A stretch of 64,000 nucleotides of DNA from Novosphingobium sediminicola (GTDB lineage: Bacteria; Pseudomonadota; Alphaproteobacteria; Sphingomonadales; Sphingomonadaceae). A program made the position numbers and the translations under genes. Location: assembly GCF_014196525.1 (NCBI RefSeq), contig NZ_JACIDX010000004.1, positions 95,763 to 159,762 of the forward strand, read 5' to 3'. Below are positions 33,344 through 42,155 of the stretch, piece after piece (position 1 is the stretch's first letter; every line of letters starts with the position of its first letter). The notes below the pieces were generated by a model. The model was not told the DNA's origin. It was given only the letters and a program-made list of their open reading frames with translations, and searched no databases.

Positions 33344-35620
33344 TCAGTATTTGAAGCCCAGCGTCACCCCATAGGTGCGCGGCGGAGCAGCCACCCGGTT
33401 GTCGCCCACATCCAGCGCGTTCTGCTGCTGCGAGTAAAAAGCGTCGGCCAGATTCTTGCCCCATGCCTTGGCGTACCAGCGATCCCCCGGCGCGCTGTAG
33501 GTCAGCGAGGCGTCGAGCAGCGTGTAATGGCGCTGTTGCAGGCGGTTTTGCGGATCGTCGTAATAGCCGCCATTGTAATAGGCATTGCCCGCAAGGCTGA
33601 TCGTGCCATTGCCCAGCGAGGTCGTATAATCGAACCCGGCGTTCAGGGTCACATCGGGCGTGTTCTGCACATGGCGCCCCGACGCATCGCAGGGGGCAAA
33701 GACCGTGCCCGCATAATTCGTCCCCGCCACGCATTGGATCACCGAATTGCCGCCCACCGCATGGAAGAACGGATTGGCGTTCGAGGCCGCATTGGGGATC
33801 GGCACCGACCAGAAAGCCGTGTTGAACCCGTTCTTATACCGCGCATGCAGCCAAGCCGCGCTGGCAGTCAGCGTCAATTCGGGGGTCACCTTGATCGCCA
33901 GATCCGCGTCCAGCCCATAGTTGATCGAGCCGGGGGCGTTATAGACGTAGAGCTGGCCCTGAATGATCTGGTTAGCCTGAATATTGGTATAGTCGTAATA
34001 GAAGGCCGAAAGGTTCAGCCGCACCCGGCGATCCATCAGATCGGTTTTCAACCCCACCTCAAAGGCATCGACCGTTTCGGGCTGCAACACCTGCGGCGGG
34101 AAACTGTCGGGCTGATAGGAGCCGCTCTTGAAGCCGCGATTATACGAGGCGTAAGCCATGGCCTGCGGCGAAAAGCGATGATCCAGCGCCACTCGCCACG
34201 TCAGCTTGGGGAAAGTCTTGCTGACCAAGGGGGCGTTTACATTGACCACACTGGTCGCGCCGAAGAAGGGGACGGTGGTGATGGTCTGGCTTTCCTCCAT
34301 CTGGCGCCGGTCGCCGGTATAGCGCAGGCCCAGCGTCAGATTGGTCGCCGGATCAATCGCATAGGAGCCTTGCGCGAAGGCCGCATAGGAGTTGAGCGTC
34401 TGCTTCACATTCTGGTTGATGCTGAAATCGGCGCAGGCATAGCCGCAGGCCAGCACGCCGCGCGTGGTGATCGGGTCATATTTGCCCTGTGACCACATAT
34501 AGAACCCGCCCAGCACCCATTTGAACGGCCCCTTGGCGGTGGAGAGCAATTGCACCTCCTGCGTGAACTGGCGGTCCTTCTGGATCTCGCTGAAGGTCAA
34601 GCTGTTGGCGGGCGTCTGATCGGCGTCGATGATGGTGAAGAGCTGCGCCTCGCGATAGGCGGTGATGCTGACCAGTTGTATGGCGGCGAAATCATGGCGG
34701 ATGTTCAGCATCCCCCCGCCCTGCCGCGTGTTCACCCGCGGATCGACATTCAGGTTGATGTCACGCATCCCACCCGGCGTCGGCGTCCCGGCAATGGTCA
34801 GGCCCTGAAAGGTGCGGATCGCCGGATCGCTGCGATTGAGCTTGGCATAATCGCCCGCCAGCGTGATCGAGGTGGCGCCATCCTCCGATGCCCAATGCAG
34901 CTTGGCGCGCAGGCCGAAATCCCAGCCCTTCTGAACCTGATGGCCGGTGGCCAGGTTCATGCCATAGCCCTTGTCCTGCTGGTTGAACACGCCCGCAACG
35001 CTGGCCGTCAGCCCCTTTGCCAGCCCGCCCGACAGATAGGCCGACCCGCCCCACGTGTCGTAATTGCCATAACGGATTTGGCCCGCTGCGTGGAAATCCT
35101 GACTGGGCGCCTTGGTGGTCACCTGTATCACGCCGCCCGTGGCGTTGCGGCCGAACAAAGTGCCTTGCGGGCCTTTGAGAATATCGACCTGCTGCACATC
35201 GGCCAGTTGAAAGATCGCGCCGGTGGACGATCCGATATAAACCCCGTCGACATAGGTGGCGACCGGGTTTTCGATGCCCGGCCCGGTGGCCGTGGTGCCG
35301 ATGCCGCGAATGCGCGGCTGGCCAAAGCCGCCAAGGTTGGTGTTGAAATTGAGCGCGGGGCTAAGCTGCTTCAGCTCGGTCGTATCGGTGATCGAGGCGC
35401 GCTCCAGCCGGATGGGGTCGAGCGAGGAAATGGCCACCGGCACATTCTGCGCGGTTTCGGACCGCTTTTGCGCGGTGACGATGATCTCGCCCAGTTGCCC
35501 GCTTTGCTGCGCATGAGCGGCGATAGGGGCGCACAGCATGGTGCAGGACAGCGCAAGGATGCGCATCTTTTGAGAACGCGCAAGGATGCGGATGCGCGAA
35601 AGGGCGCTCTGATGGCTCAT
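33344..35620 (-). CDS. TonB-dependent outer-membrane receptor
   Basis: A 758-residue receptor. A signal peptide (about residues 1-38, ending A-H-A) leads to G-E-I-I-V-T-A-Q-K-R, the TonB-box region. The plug has Q-P-R-I-R-G-I-G-T, V-A-T-Y-V-D-G-V-Y and V-D-I-L-K-G-P-Q-G-T-L-F-G-R-N-A-T-G-G, and a barrel closes with L-G-F-K-Y. The ATG at 35620 is chosen because GGGAGAG lies 6 nt upstream; earlier in-frame ATGs lack a site. This 'Q-G-T-L-F-G-R-N' group is common in sphingomonads growing on aromatics. First gene of the operon with the GcvT-fold and MBL genes, so likely the uptake port for their substrate. Confidence 0.92.
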   Translation of the reverse strand: MSHQSALSRIRILARSQKMRILALSCTMLCAPIAAHAQQSGQLGEIIVTAQKRSETAQNVPVAISSLDPIRLERASITDTTELKQLSPALNFNTNLGGFGQPRIRGIGTTATGPGIENPVATYVDGVYIGSSTGAIFQLADVQQVDILKGPQGTLFGRNATGGVIQVTTKAPSQDFHAAGQIRYGNYDTWGGSAYLSGGLAKGLTASVAGVFNQQDKGYGMNLATGHQVQKGWDFGLRAKLHWASEDGATSITLAGDYAKLNRSDPAIRTFQGLTIAGTPTPGGMRDINLNVDPRVNTRQGGGMLNIRHDFAAIQLVSITAYREAQLFTIIDADQTPANSLTFSEIQKDRQFTQEVQLLSTAKGPFKWVLGGFYMWSQGKYDPITTRGVLACGYACADFSINQNVKQTLNSYAAFAQGSYAIDPATNLTLGLRYTGDRRQMEESQTITTVPFFGATSVVNVNAPLVSKTFPKLTWRVALDHRFSPQAMAYASYNRGFKSGSYQPDSFPPQVLQPETVDAFEVGLKTDLMDRRVRLNLSAFYYDYTNIQANQIIQGQLYVYNAPGSINYGLDADLAIKVTPELTLTASAAWLHARYKNGFNTAFWSVPIPNAASNANPFFHAVGGNSVIQCVAGTNYAGTVFAPCDASGRHVQNTPDVTLNAGFDYTTSLGNGTISLAGNAYYNGGYYDDPQNRLQQRHYTLLDASLTYSAPGDRWYAKAWGKNLADAFYSQQQNALDVGDNRVAAPPRTYGVTLGFKY

Positions 35621-35738
35621 AAACTCTCCCATTGTCGTCTCTTTGCCCTGCCTCATCCGGCGGGTTGGACGGTTCCGATCATGGGATAATGCTTAACCGA
35701 GCGCCCCGCCCGGTTCGATAGCCGCGCCTGCAATGCAG

Positions 35739-35762
35739 TGTCGCGGGTTTGGCGACAATCGC
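35739..35762. promoter_or_regulatory. Shared 19-bp dyad, copy 2
   Basis: TGTCGC-N7-GCGACA is a perfect 6-bp inverted repeat, followed by ATCGC. It lies 119 bp from the TonB receptor start and 113 bp from the Rieske oxygenase start, in their shared 254-bp divergent region. A related GCAACATTGC lies at 35785-35794. Confidence 0.52.
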
Positions 35763-35792
35763 GCGCCTTTCGCGTGCGGAATGCGCAACATT

Positions 35793-35807
35793 GCGGTTCG
35801 GAACCGC
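35793..35807. promoter_or_regulatory. Perfect inverted repeat near the Rieske oxygenase promoter
   Basis: GCGGTTC-G-GAACCGC is a perfect 7+1+7 dyad about 70 bp before the oxygenase start. The size and placement suit an IclR-, GntR- or MarR-type repressor operator; the protein is not identifiable. Confidence 0.42.
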
Positions 35808-35874
35808 GCCTTTTTCGCACGGAAACGCGCGCCTATCCTTGGCCCCATATCCGATAATGGGACGAGGGAATGCT

Positions 35875-36939
35875 ATGTCGATCAAGGCCGATTTCACGCA
35901 GGGCTTTGTCCGCAACCACTGGTACGCCGCCGCATGGAGCGAGGAGATCACCGACAGACCGCTGGCCCGCCGCTTGCTGGGCGAAAGGATCGTGCTGTTT
36001 CGCGCGCCCGATAGCGCGGTGGGCGCGCTTGAGGATCGCTGTCCGCACCGGCTAGCCCCGCTGTCCATGGGCGAATGCGCCGATGGGGGGCTGCGCTGTG
36101 GCTATCACGGCATGGTGTTTGACACGCAGGGCGCCTGCATCGCCATTCCGGGCCAGGACATCATCCCCCCCACCGCGCGCACCCGTGCCTATCCGGCGGT
36201 CGAACGCTATGGTCTGGTCTGGGTCTGGACCGGGGTGGGCAAGGCCGATCCTGCGCGCCTGCCCCGGATCGCGGGATATGGCGAGCAAGGCTGGGCCGCG
36301 ATCACCGGCGGCTATCAGCATCACCATGGCAATTACCGGATCGAGATCGAAAACCTGATGGACCCGGCCCACACCACTTTCCTGCACAAGGAAACCATCG
36401 GCAATCGCGCGGCCAAGGATGTGCCGGTACAGGTGGCGCAGGGCGAGCATGGGCTGAAGGCCTATCGCTGGATCGAGAATGTGCCGCCCACCCCGCTCGA
36501 CCGCAAAAGCCGCGATTTCGGCGAGAGCCATGTCGACCGCCAGATCTCGTTCAACTTCGAACTGCCCGCCACCAGCTTTGTCGATATTGCCGTGATCCCG
36601 GCGGGGATGGAGCGATCCGAGCATAATCTGATGCATGGCGGATTGCGGACCTTCAGCTATAAATTCCTCACCCCCGAAACCGACAGTTCGACCCATTTCT
36701 TCTGGCTCCACCTGCGCAATTTCCGGCAGGATGACGTCGAATTCGAGGATGCCCTGCGCGCCAGTCTGGAAAAGACCTTTAACGAGGACAAGGACATGGT
36801 GACCGCCATCCAGCGCGAACAGGAGGAAACCGGATTGCGCCAGCGCACCGCCATCGCCATCGACCGCGCACCGATCATGGCGCTGCGCATGATCGACCGG
36901 ATGATCGAGCGTGAGAAGAACCCGCAACTGGCGCATTAA
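35875..36939 (+). CDS. Rieske non-heme iron oxygenase, VanA-like
   Basis: A 354-residue oxygenase component. The Rieske [2Fe-2S] ligands are C-P-H-R (Cys56, His58) and C-G-Y-H (Cys75, His78). The mononuclear iron site has the D-x2-H-x4-H pattern in M-D-P-A-H-T-T-F-L-H. Length and layout match vanillate O-demethylase VanA and phthalate-type oxygenases, which release a methoxy group as formaldehyde or hydroxylate a ring. GAGGGA precedes the ATG at 35875. No ferredoxin reductase (VanB) gene is adjacent, so electrons must come from a partner elsewhere. Divergent from the TonB receptor operon. Confidence 0.88.
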   Translation: MSIKADFTQGFVRNHWYAAAWSEEITDRPLARRLLGERIVLFRAPDSAVGALEDRCPHRLAPLSMGECADGGLRCGYHGMVFDTQGACIAIPGQDIIPPTARTRAYPAVERYGLVWVWTGVGKADPARLPRIAGYGEQGWAAITGGYQHHHGNYRIEIENLMDPAHTTFLHKETIGNRAAKDVPVQVAQGEHGLKAYRWIENVPPTPLDRKSRDFGESHVDRQISFNFELPATSFVDIAVIPAGMERSEHNLMHGGLRTFSYKFLTPETDSSTHFFWLHLRNFRQDDVEFEDALRASLEKTFNEDKDMVTAIQREQEETGLRQRTAIAIDRAPIMALRMIDRMIEREKNPQLAH

Positions 36940-37094
36940 AGCCGTGCTGGTCCTCTCATCCGGGCGATCCAAACATGGCGCGCTGGCATAAGTTCGCCGC
37001 CATGGGGGGTGCATTGCCCCCGCACTCTGCCCATAGATCACCCATGGCCTGGATAACGGGCGCCGGATGCGGCATAATTTCGGAGACAGGTCTG

Positions 37095-38966
37095 ATGGAT
37101 CGACGTAAATTTCTGGGCGTCTCGCTGGCGTCTCTGGCGGGCAGCGCGGCGCATGCGGCGGCGGTCGGCAAAAAGGGCGTGATGTTCATGAACCGCATCG
37201 CCCCCTCGATCTCACAGCTTTTCATCGCCAATCTGGACGGCACGGGCGAGCGTAAGCTGCTCTCCGACAGCCAGTATGATTACAATGGCGCGCCCAGCAT
37301 CAAGGGCGATGCCGTGATCTTCACCTCCGAACGCCGGGGCGATGGGCAGAGCGATATCTATCGCGCCAAAATCGGCGGCAGCGGGATCGAGCCGCTGGTG
37401 GTCTCGGACAATGTCGACGATGCGGGCGTGCTTTCGCCCGATGGGACGAAGCTGGCCTTTGTGTCCACCCGCAATGGCTATCGCGCCAATATCTGGGTGC
37501 TCGATATTACCAGCGGCGCGCTGAAGCAATTGACCGGCATCAGCGATATCCATGGCGAAGTCGGGATGCCCGATGGCTATTTCCGCCCCGCTTGGTCGCC
37601 CGACGGGCAATGGCTGGTGTTTTCGTCCGACCGCAACACGCGCTGGTATGGCCATGATGGCGGCGCGGGCTGGGAGCATACGCAGGAACTGGCAATCTAT
37701 CGCATCCGCGGCGACGGCACCGGCTTTGAAAAACTGGCCCAGCGCCCCGAATATTGCCTCGGCTCGCCCAAATTTTCGCCCGATGGTACGCGGATTGTGT
37801 TTCACGAACTCAGCCGCGAGGCGACATGGGGCGCCCGCCGCCCGAATTATGTCGGCAAAACGCCCTCGCAGATCGTCTCGATGGATCTGGCCAGCCGCGA
37901 ATGGACCTATCACACCAGCGGCAATGACCTGAAGCTGCAACCGCAATTCATCAATGACACCGAGATCGGCTATCTGGTCAAATACGGCCCGAACGAAGGG
38001 CTGCATTACACGTCCGACCGCGCGCCGGTGCTGGGCAAATTCCGTTCGCCCCATTGGACCGCCGACGGCAAGAGCGTGATCTATGAAAAGACCTCTTTCC
38101 AGCCGATCCGCCCGCTGGGCAAGGAACTGTTTAGCTGGGACAAGGATTGGGATTACCGCCACATGGACGTGTTCCCGATTATCGGGCGCGATGGCTGGCT
38201 GGTCTATACCGAAAAGCAGTTGGGCAATTCCTCGATCTTCATCATGCGCCCCGATGGCAGCGGCAAGTTGAAGGTGTTTGAATCATCCGGCCACGGCCTC
38301 GACATTGCGCGGGTCAAAATGGGCCTTGCCGGGGCGTTTCAGCCCAGTTGGTCGGGCGACGGCAAATGGATCGTCTTCGGCCTCGGCTATTGGTTTGCCG
38401 AGCGCGGCCATGAAACCGCCGCGATCTGGCGCGTGCGGCGCGACGGCACGGGCGCTGAACAACTGACCGACGGCACGATCCATTCGGGCTTCCCCAGCGT
38501 TGACCCCACCAACCCCAACCGCATCGTGTTCCGCGTGTGGAGCGAGAAGGAGAAGGGCCTGCGCCTGATGGACCTGACCACCAAGAAGATCACCGTGCTG
38601 ACGCAGGAAGCCGACAACCTTCCCGGCTGGTCGCCCAACGGCAAAGCCATCGTCTTTACCCGCAAGCGCGCCGACAGCAATTTCGACGTGTACACGATCG
38701 AGCCGGACACCGGCAAATTGCGCCGCATCACCACCCACGAAGGTTCGGACGGCCATGCGGTGTGGTCCTATGACAATCGCATCCTGTGGTCGGGTTCGGA
38801 ACAGGGCTTCCGCGACGAGGCCGCGCTGTATGAAATGACGTTCCAGCAATATGGCCAGATCTGGGTGTGCGATGCGGATGGCGGCAACAAGCGCATCATC
38901 ACCGACAGCAAATGGGAGGATTCGATGCCCATTTACGTGCCGAACAACTACTTCCCCCGGAAATGA
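37095..38966 (+). CDS. Tat-exported TolB-like PD40 beta-propeller protein
   Basis: A 623-residue protein. The N-terminal D-R-R-K-F-L-G followed by a hydrophobic stretch is a twin-arginine signal. The rest holds several PD40/TolB-type blades with the S-P-D-G or S-P-N-G turn and F-x-S or F-T-R strand pattern (about residues 105-125, 165-190, 225-245, 425-445, 510-535). No peptidase domain follows, so it is not a complete prolyl oligopeptidase. GGAGACAGG lies before the ATG. It is 155 bp after the oxygenase on the same strand. It may bind or process an oligomeric substrate in the periplasm; this is inference. Confidence 0.8.
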   Translation: MDRRKFLGVSLASLAGSAAHAAAVGKKGVMFMNRIAPSISQLFIANLDGTGERKLLSDSQYDYNGAPSIKGDAVIFTSERRGDGQSDIYRAKIGGSGIEPLVVSDNVDDAGVLSPDGTKLAFVSTRNGYRANIWVLDITSGALKQLTGISDIHGEVGMPDGYFRPAWSPDGQWLVFSSDRNTRWYGHDGGAGWEHTQELAIYRIRGDGTGFEKLAQRPEYCLGSPKFSPDGTRIVFHELSREATWGARRPNYVGKTPSQIVSMDLASREWTYHTSGNDLKLQPQFINDTEIGYLVKYGPNEGLHYTSDRAPVLGKFRSPHWTADGKSVIYEKTSFQPIRPLGKELFSWDKDWDYRHMDVFPIIGRDGWLVYTEKQLGNSSIFIMRPDGSGKLKVFESSGHGLDIARVKMGLAGAFQPSWSGDGKWIVFGLGYWFAERGHETAAIWRVRRDGTGAEQLTDGTIHSGFPSVDPTNPNRIVFRVWSEKEKGLRLMDLTTKKITVLTQEADNLPGWSPNGKAIVFTRKRADSNFDVYTIEPDTGKLRRITTHEGSDGHAVWSYDNRILWSGSEQGFRDEAALYEMTFQQYGQIWVCDADGGNKRIITDSKWEDSMPIYVPNNYFPRK

Positions 38967-38972
38967 TGATCG

Positions 38973-39002
38973 GGGCGGCCTGCGATCATCGGCAGGCCGC
39001 CC
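38973..39002 (+). terminator. Perfect 11-bp hairpin after the PD40 gene
   Basis: GGGCGGCCTGC and GCAGGCCGCCC pair around an 8-base loop 6 bp after the stop at 38966. No T run follows, and the next gene begins at 39018, so it may only attenuate transcription or stabilise the mRNA end. Confidence 0.5.
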
Positions 39003-39017
39003 GAACGGGATTGCTCC

Positions 39018-40073
39018 ATGGTTCGTTCTTTCGTCCCGATGCGCCGGGCGGCCCTTGCCCCGGCGTTGCTGCTGGCCCTTACCTGCCCCGCCCATGCGCA
39101 GGAGACCAGTCCGGCCCCGCGCGACCTGTTGGCGCGCGAATTTGGCACATCGGGCCTGACGGCGGATATGAACAGCGACGAATTGTTCGGCGCGGTGCAG
39201 GCGCGGCTGGGGGCCTATGGCGCGGCCTCGGCCAGCCCTGCGCTCTCGCTCGCCAATCTGGTGCTGCCCAGCCATGTCACGGTGCCGATAAGCGAGGATG
39301 GCCGCTGGGTCGTCAAACTGGGCGCGGCGGAAATTTTGGGGACGGCGGCGGACCATGGCGCGCGCCTCAGCGACAGTGCCAGCACCACCAGCCTGGCCCA
39401 GATCCAGTATCGCCCATGGGCCGGAACGCTGATCGGCGTGGGCGCGACCTATGAGAGCAATGTGGTCCACGCCGGCGGCGGCGCGCGGATTACGATGACG
39501 GGCGCGGGGGTGCGCTTCGATCTGCTGCAAAGGCTGGGCGATCATGCGGGGCTGGCGCTAAAGGCCTCGTGGCTGGATGGCACGACCGGGTTCAACCTGC
39601 CCGCCATCGGCCTGTCCTATCGCGCGTCCGACCCGCGCCTCTATGCGCAGGCCGGACTGATCGGCAATTTTTCCGCGCGCGATATGGGCTGGATCCCGCA
39701 AGGCTGGAGCCTGCGCCCCGCCGCCCATCTGGTGATCCAGCATTCGACGCAGGCCCAGACCATCAACAGCTATCACCAGAGCGTCCCGCGCGAAGTCAGT
39801 GATTATGCGATGGCCATGCTGACCGCCCGTTTGCAGCGCGAGGTGCGCGCCTCCTATCACCTTGCCCCCTTCATCGAGGCCGGGGGCGAGTTTCGCTTGC
39901 GTGACCGGCTGGGCGGGGCGGCGAGCGATCCGGCGCTGGCCTATCTGCGCGCGGGGGCGACGATGCGCGCGGGGCGCTGGGGCTTTTTCGACGCCTATCT
40001 GGCCCATCACGATTCGCTCGATGGGCGGATGCGGGCCAATGTCGTCGAAATGCTGGCCAGCTTCACCTTTTAA
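39018..40073 (+). CDS. Predicted outer-membrane beta-barrel protein, unknown function
   Basis: A 351-residue protein with a signal peptide (R-R-A-A-L-A-P-A-L-L-L-A-L-T-C-P-A-H-A). The mature part has many alternating amphipathic strands with Tyr/Trp girdles and ends in A-S-F-T-F, the C-terminal aromatic signal of barrel proteins. I do not recognise the family; the size suits a 12-16-strand porin or channel. The ribosome-binding site is weak. It closes the plus-strand group of oxygenase, PD40 protein and barrel, so passage of the aromatic substrate is possible but unproven. Confidence 0.68.
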   Translation: MVRSFVPMRRAALAPALLLALTCPAHAQETSPAPRDLLAREFGTSGLTADMNSDELFGAVQARLGAYGAASASPALSLANLVLPSHVTVPISEDGRWVVKLGAAEILGTAADHGARLSDSASTTSLAQIQYRPWAGTLIGVGATYESNVVHAGGGARITMTGAGVRFDLLQRLGDHAGLALKASWLDGTTGFNLPAIGLSYRASDPRLYAQAGLIGNFSARDMGWIPQGWSLRPAAHLVIQHSTQAQTINSYHQSVPREVSDYAMAMLTARLQREVRASYHLAPFIEAGGEFRLRDRLGGAASDPALAYLRAGATMRAGRWGFFDAYLAHHDSLDGRMRANVVEMLASFTF

Positions 40074-40102
40074 TCGCCCACGCCCCGCGCCATATGGGGG
40101 GC

Positions 40103-40528
40103 ATGACAAGCGAGATCGTTATCTGTCCGCATTGCGGGAGCGCCAACCGTGTGGCGCGCGAAAGACTGGGCGATGGGCCGCAATGCGGCAAATGCCACAA
40201 GGGCCTGTTCACCGGCCATCCTTTGGCGGTGAACGCCGCCGCGTTTGCCGCCCATGTCCATCGCGGCACGCTGCCGGTGCTGGTCGATTTCTGGGCGCCG
40301 TGGTGCGGGCCATGCCGGTCGATGGCGCCCGCCTATGAACAGGCCGCCGCCGCGCTCGAACCCTTTATCCGCGTGGTCAAGGTGGATACCGAGGCCGAGC
40401 AGGGACTGGGCTCCACCTATGGCATCCGCTCGATCCCCACGCTGATGCTGATCCAAGGCGGGCGTGAGATCAAACGGCAGGCGGGCGCGATGGACGCGCG
40501 CCGGATCATCGAATGGGCGCACGCATGA
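40103..40528 (+). CDS. trxC: Thioredoxin 2 (zinc-finger thioredoxin)
   Basis: A 141-residue cytoplasmic redox protein. An N-terminal zinc finger (C-P-H-C at 8-11, C-G-K-C at 28-31) precedes a thioredoxin domain with the active site W-C-G-P-C (Cys68, Cys71) and the cis-Pro in S-I-P-T-L. This is the TrxC layout, which reduces disulfides, often under oxidative stress. The ATG at 40103 fits the family start; one at 40094 is also in frame. Its stop overlaps the next gene's start (ATGA), so it is translationally coupled to the truncated globin. Confidence 0.92.
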   Translation: MTSEIVICPHCGSANRVARERLGDGPQCGKCHKGLFTGHPLAVNAAAFAAHVHRGTLPVLVDFWAPWCGPCRSMAPAYEQAAAALEPFIRVVKVDTEAEQGLGSTYGIRSIPTLMLIQGGREIKRQAGAMDARRIIEWAHA

Positions 40529-40917
40529 GCCAGACACCCTATGACGCCTTTGGCGGCGAAGCGACCGTTCGGGCGCTGGTGGCGCGTTTCTATGCGCTGA
40601 TGGACAGCCTGCCCGAGGCCAAGGCCTGCCGCGATGTGCATCCGCCTTCGCTGGCGCGGGCGGAGGAGAAATTGTTCGAATATCTGACCGGATGGCTGGG
40701 CGGGCCACCGCTCTATACCGACAAATATGGCCATCCGCGCCTGCGTATGCGCCATTTCGTCGCCCCCATCGGCGCGGCGGAGATCGAGGGCTGGCTTCTT
40801 TGCTTTAACCGGGCTTGGGCCGAGATCATCCCGCCTTCGCCTCTGGCCGACACGATCCTTGAAAAGATCGAGGCGCTGGGCTGGCATATGGCCAATCAGC
40901 CGCAGCAGGCCAGCTGA
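40525..40917 (+). CDS. Group II truncated hemoglobin
   Basis: A 130-residue 2-on-2 globin. It has the early Y-D-A-F-G-G-E, the group II insert G-W-L-G-G-P-P-L-Y-T, proximal His in L-R-M-R-H-F and the conserved G8 Trp in R-A-W-A-E-I. Group II proteins (TrHbO) bind O2 and are linked to oxygen delivery, peroxide or NO chemistry. The 4-bp overlap with trxC suggests a joint redox role. Cytoplasmic. Confidence 0.9.
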   Translation: MSQTPYDAFGGEATVRALVARFYALMDSLPEAKACRDVHPPSLARAEEKLFEYLTGWLGGPPLYTDKYGHPRLRMRHFVAPIGAAEIEGWLLCFNRAWAEIIPPSPLADTILEKIEALGWHMANQPQQAS

Positions 40918-40997
40918 GCTAATTTACGCCTATCTCCCTGCGCGATACCGGATTATCACTCTTGGCCTGCCCATTGCCGGGTGCTGAGAGCTGACCG

Positions 40998-42155
40998 ATG
41001 ACCGATCTTGCCGGGCTGATCGCCCCTCTGGTGACGCTGCGCCGCGATATTCATGCCCATCCCGAACTGGGCTTTGCCGAGCATCGCACGGCGGGGGTGC
41101 TGGCGGAGCAATTGCGTGCCATCGGGCTGGAGGTGCATGAGGGCATCGGCGGGACCGGTGTGGTGGCAACGTTGCGGGCGGGCAATGGGGCGCGTTCGAT
41201 AGGCCTGCGCGCCGATATGGACGCGCTGCCCATCGATGAGAAAACCGGCCTGCCCTATGCCAGCACGATTCCGGGCTGTTTCCACGGCTGCGGCCATGAT
41301 GGGCATATGGCGATGCTGCTGGGCGCGGCGCAGGCTCTGGCGGCCGATCATGGCGGTCTGGATGGCACCGTCCATTTCATTTTTCAGCCGGCCGAGGAAG
41401 GGCAAGGCGGCGCCAAGGCGATGATCGAGGACGGACTGTTCGAACGCTTCCCGTGTGACCGGGTCTATGCGCTGCACAATTGGCCCAGCCTGCCCGCAGG
41501 CACAATCGCCACGCGCGCCGGGCCGATCATGGGCGCGGCGGACCGGTTTACCATCCTGCTCAAGGGCAAGGGCGGCCATGCCGCGATCCCGCATGACGCC
41601 AATGACGTGGTGCTGGCCTCGGCCAGCATGGTGCAGCAATTGCACTCCATCATCGCGCGCAACATTCCGGCCAGCGCCAATGCGGTGCTGTCGATCACCC
41701 AGATCCATGGCGGGCAGGCCTTTAACGTCATCCCGCATGAAGTCAGCATCGGCGGCACGGTGCGCAGCTTTGACCCGGCGGTTCAGGACCGGATCGAACA
41801 GCGCCTGCGCCAGATCGCTGCGGGCGTGGCGGCCAGTTTCGAGGTGGAGGCCAGCGTCGAATATACCCGCTATTACCCCGCCACGATCAATGATCCGCAG
41901 GCGGCGCAGGACGCGCTGGATGTGGCCGCCACTGTAGGCCATGCTCTGCGCGCGCCTGAACCGGCGGCGACATCGGAGGATTTCTCCTTCATGCTGCAAG
42001 TCCGCCCCGGCGCCTATATCTGGCTGGGGCAAGGGGTGGGCGACAATCCGCCGCCGCTGCACAATCCGCATTATGATTTCAACGATGGGGTGATGGAAAC
42101 GGGCATCCGGCTGCATCTTGAGCTGGTCCGGCATTGGCTGGGCGCTGCCGCATGA
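40998..42155 (+). CDS. M20-family amidohydrolase (hippurate/N-acyl-amino-acid hydrolase type)
   Basis: A 385-residue metal-dependent amidohydrolase. H-A-H-P-E-L-G-F near the start, [10 protein letters not shown] with metal-binding Cys and His, and F-Q-P-A-E-E-G with the catalytic Glu identify the M20D group (hippurate hydrolase, IAA-amino acid hydrolases, N-acetyldiaminopimelate deacetylase). The reaction is cleavage of an N-acyl or N-aroyl amino acid. The next gene, an MHS permease, overlaps its stop (ATGA), so uptake and hydrolysis are probably coupled. Substrate unknown. Confidence 0.88.
   Translation: MTDLAGLIAPLVTLRRDIHAHPELGFAEHRTAGVLAEQLRAIGLEVHEGIGGTGVVATLRAGNGARSIGLRADMDALPIDEKTGLPYASTIPGCFHGCGHDGHMAMLLGAAQALAADHGGLDGTVHFIFQPAEEGQGGAKAMIEDGLFERFPCDRVYALHNWPSLPAGTIATRAGPIMGAADRFTILLKGKGGHAAIPHDANDVVLASASMVQQLHSIIARNIPASANAVLSITQIHGGQAFNVIPHEVSIGGTVRSFDPAVQDRIEQRLRQIAAGVAASFEVEASVEYTRYYPATINDPQAAQDALDVAATVGHALRAPEPAATSEDFSFMLQVRPGAYIWLGQGVGDNPPPLHNPHYDFNDGVMETGIRLHLELVRHWLGAAA

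Noticed and set aside
35875..36939. Naming the Rieske oxygenase vanA
   Set aside because: The fold and length agree, but many related oxygenases act on other aromatics and no vanB lies beside it.
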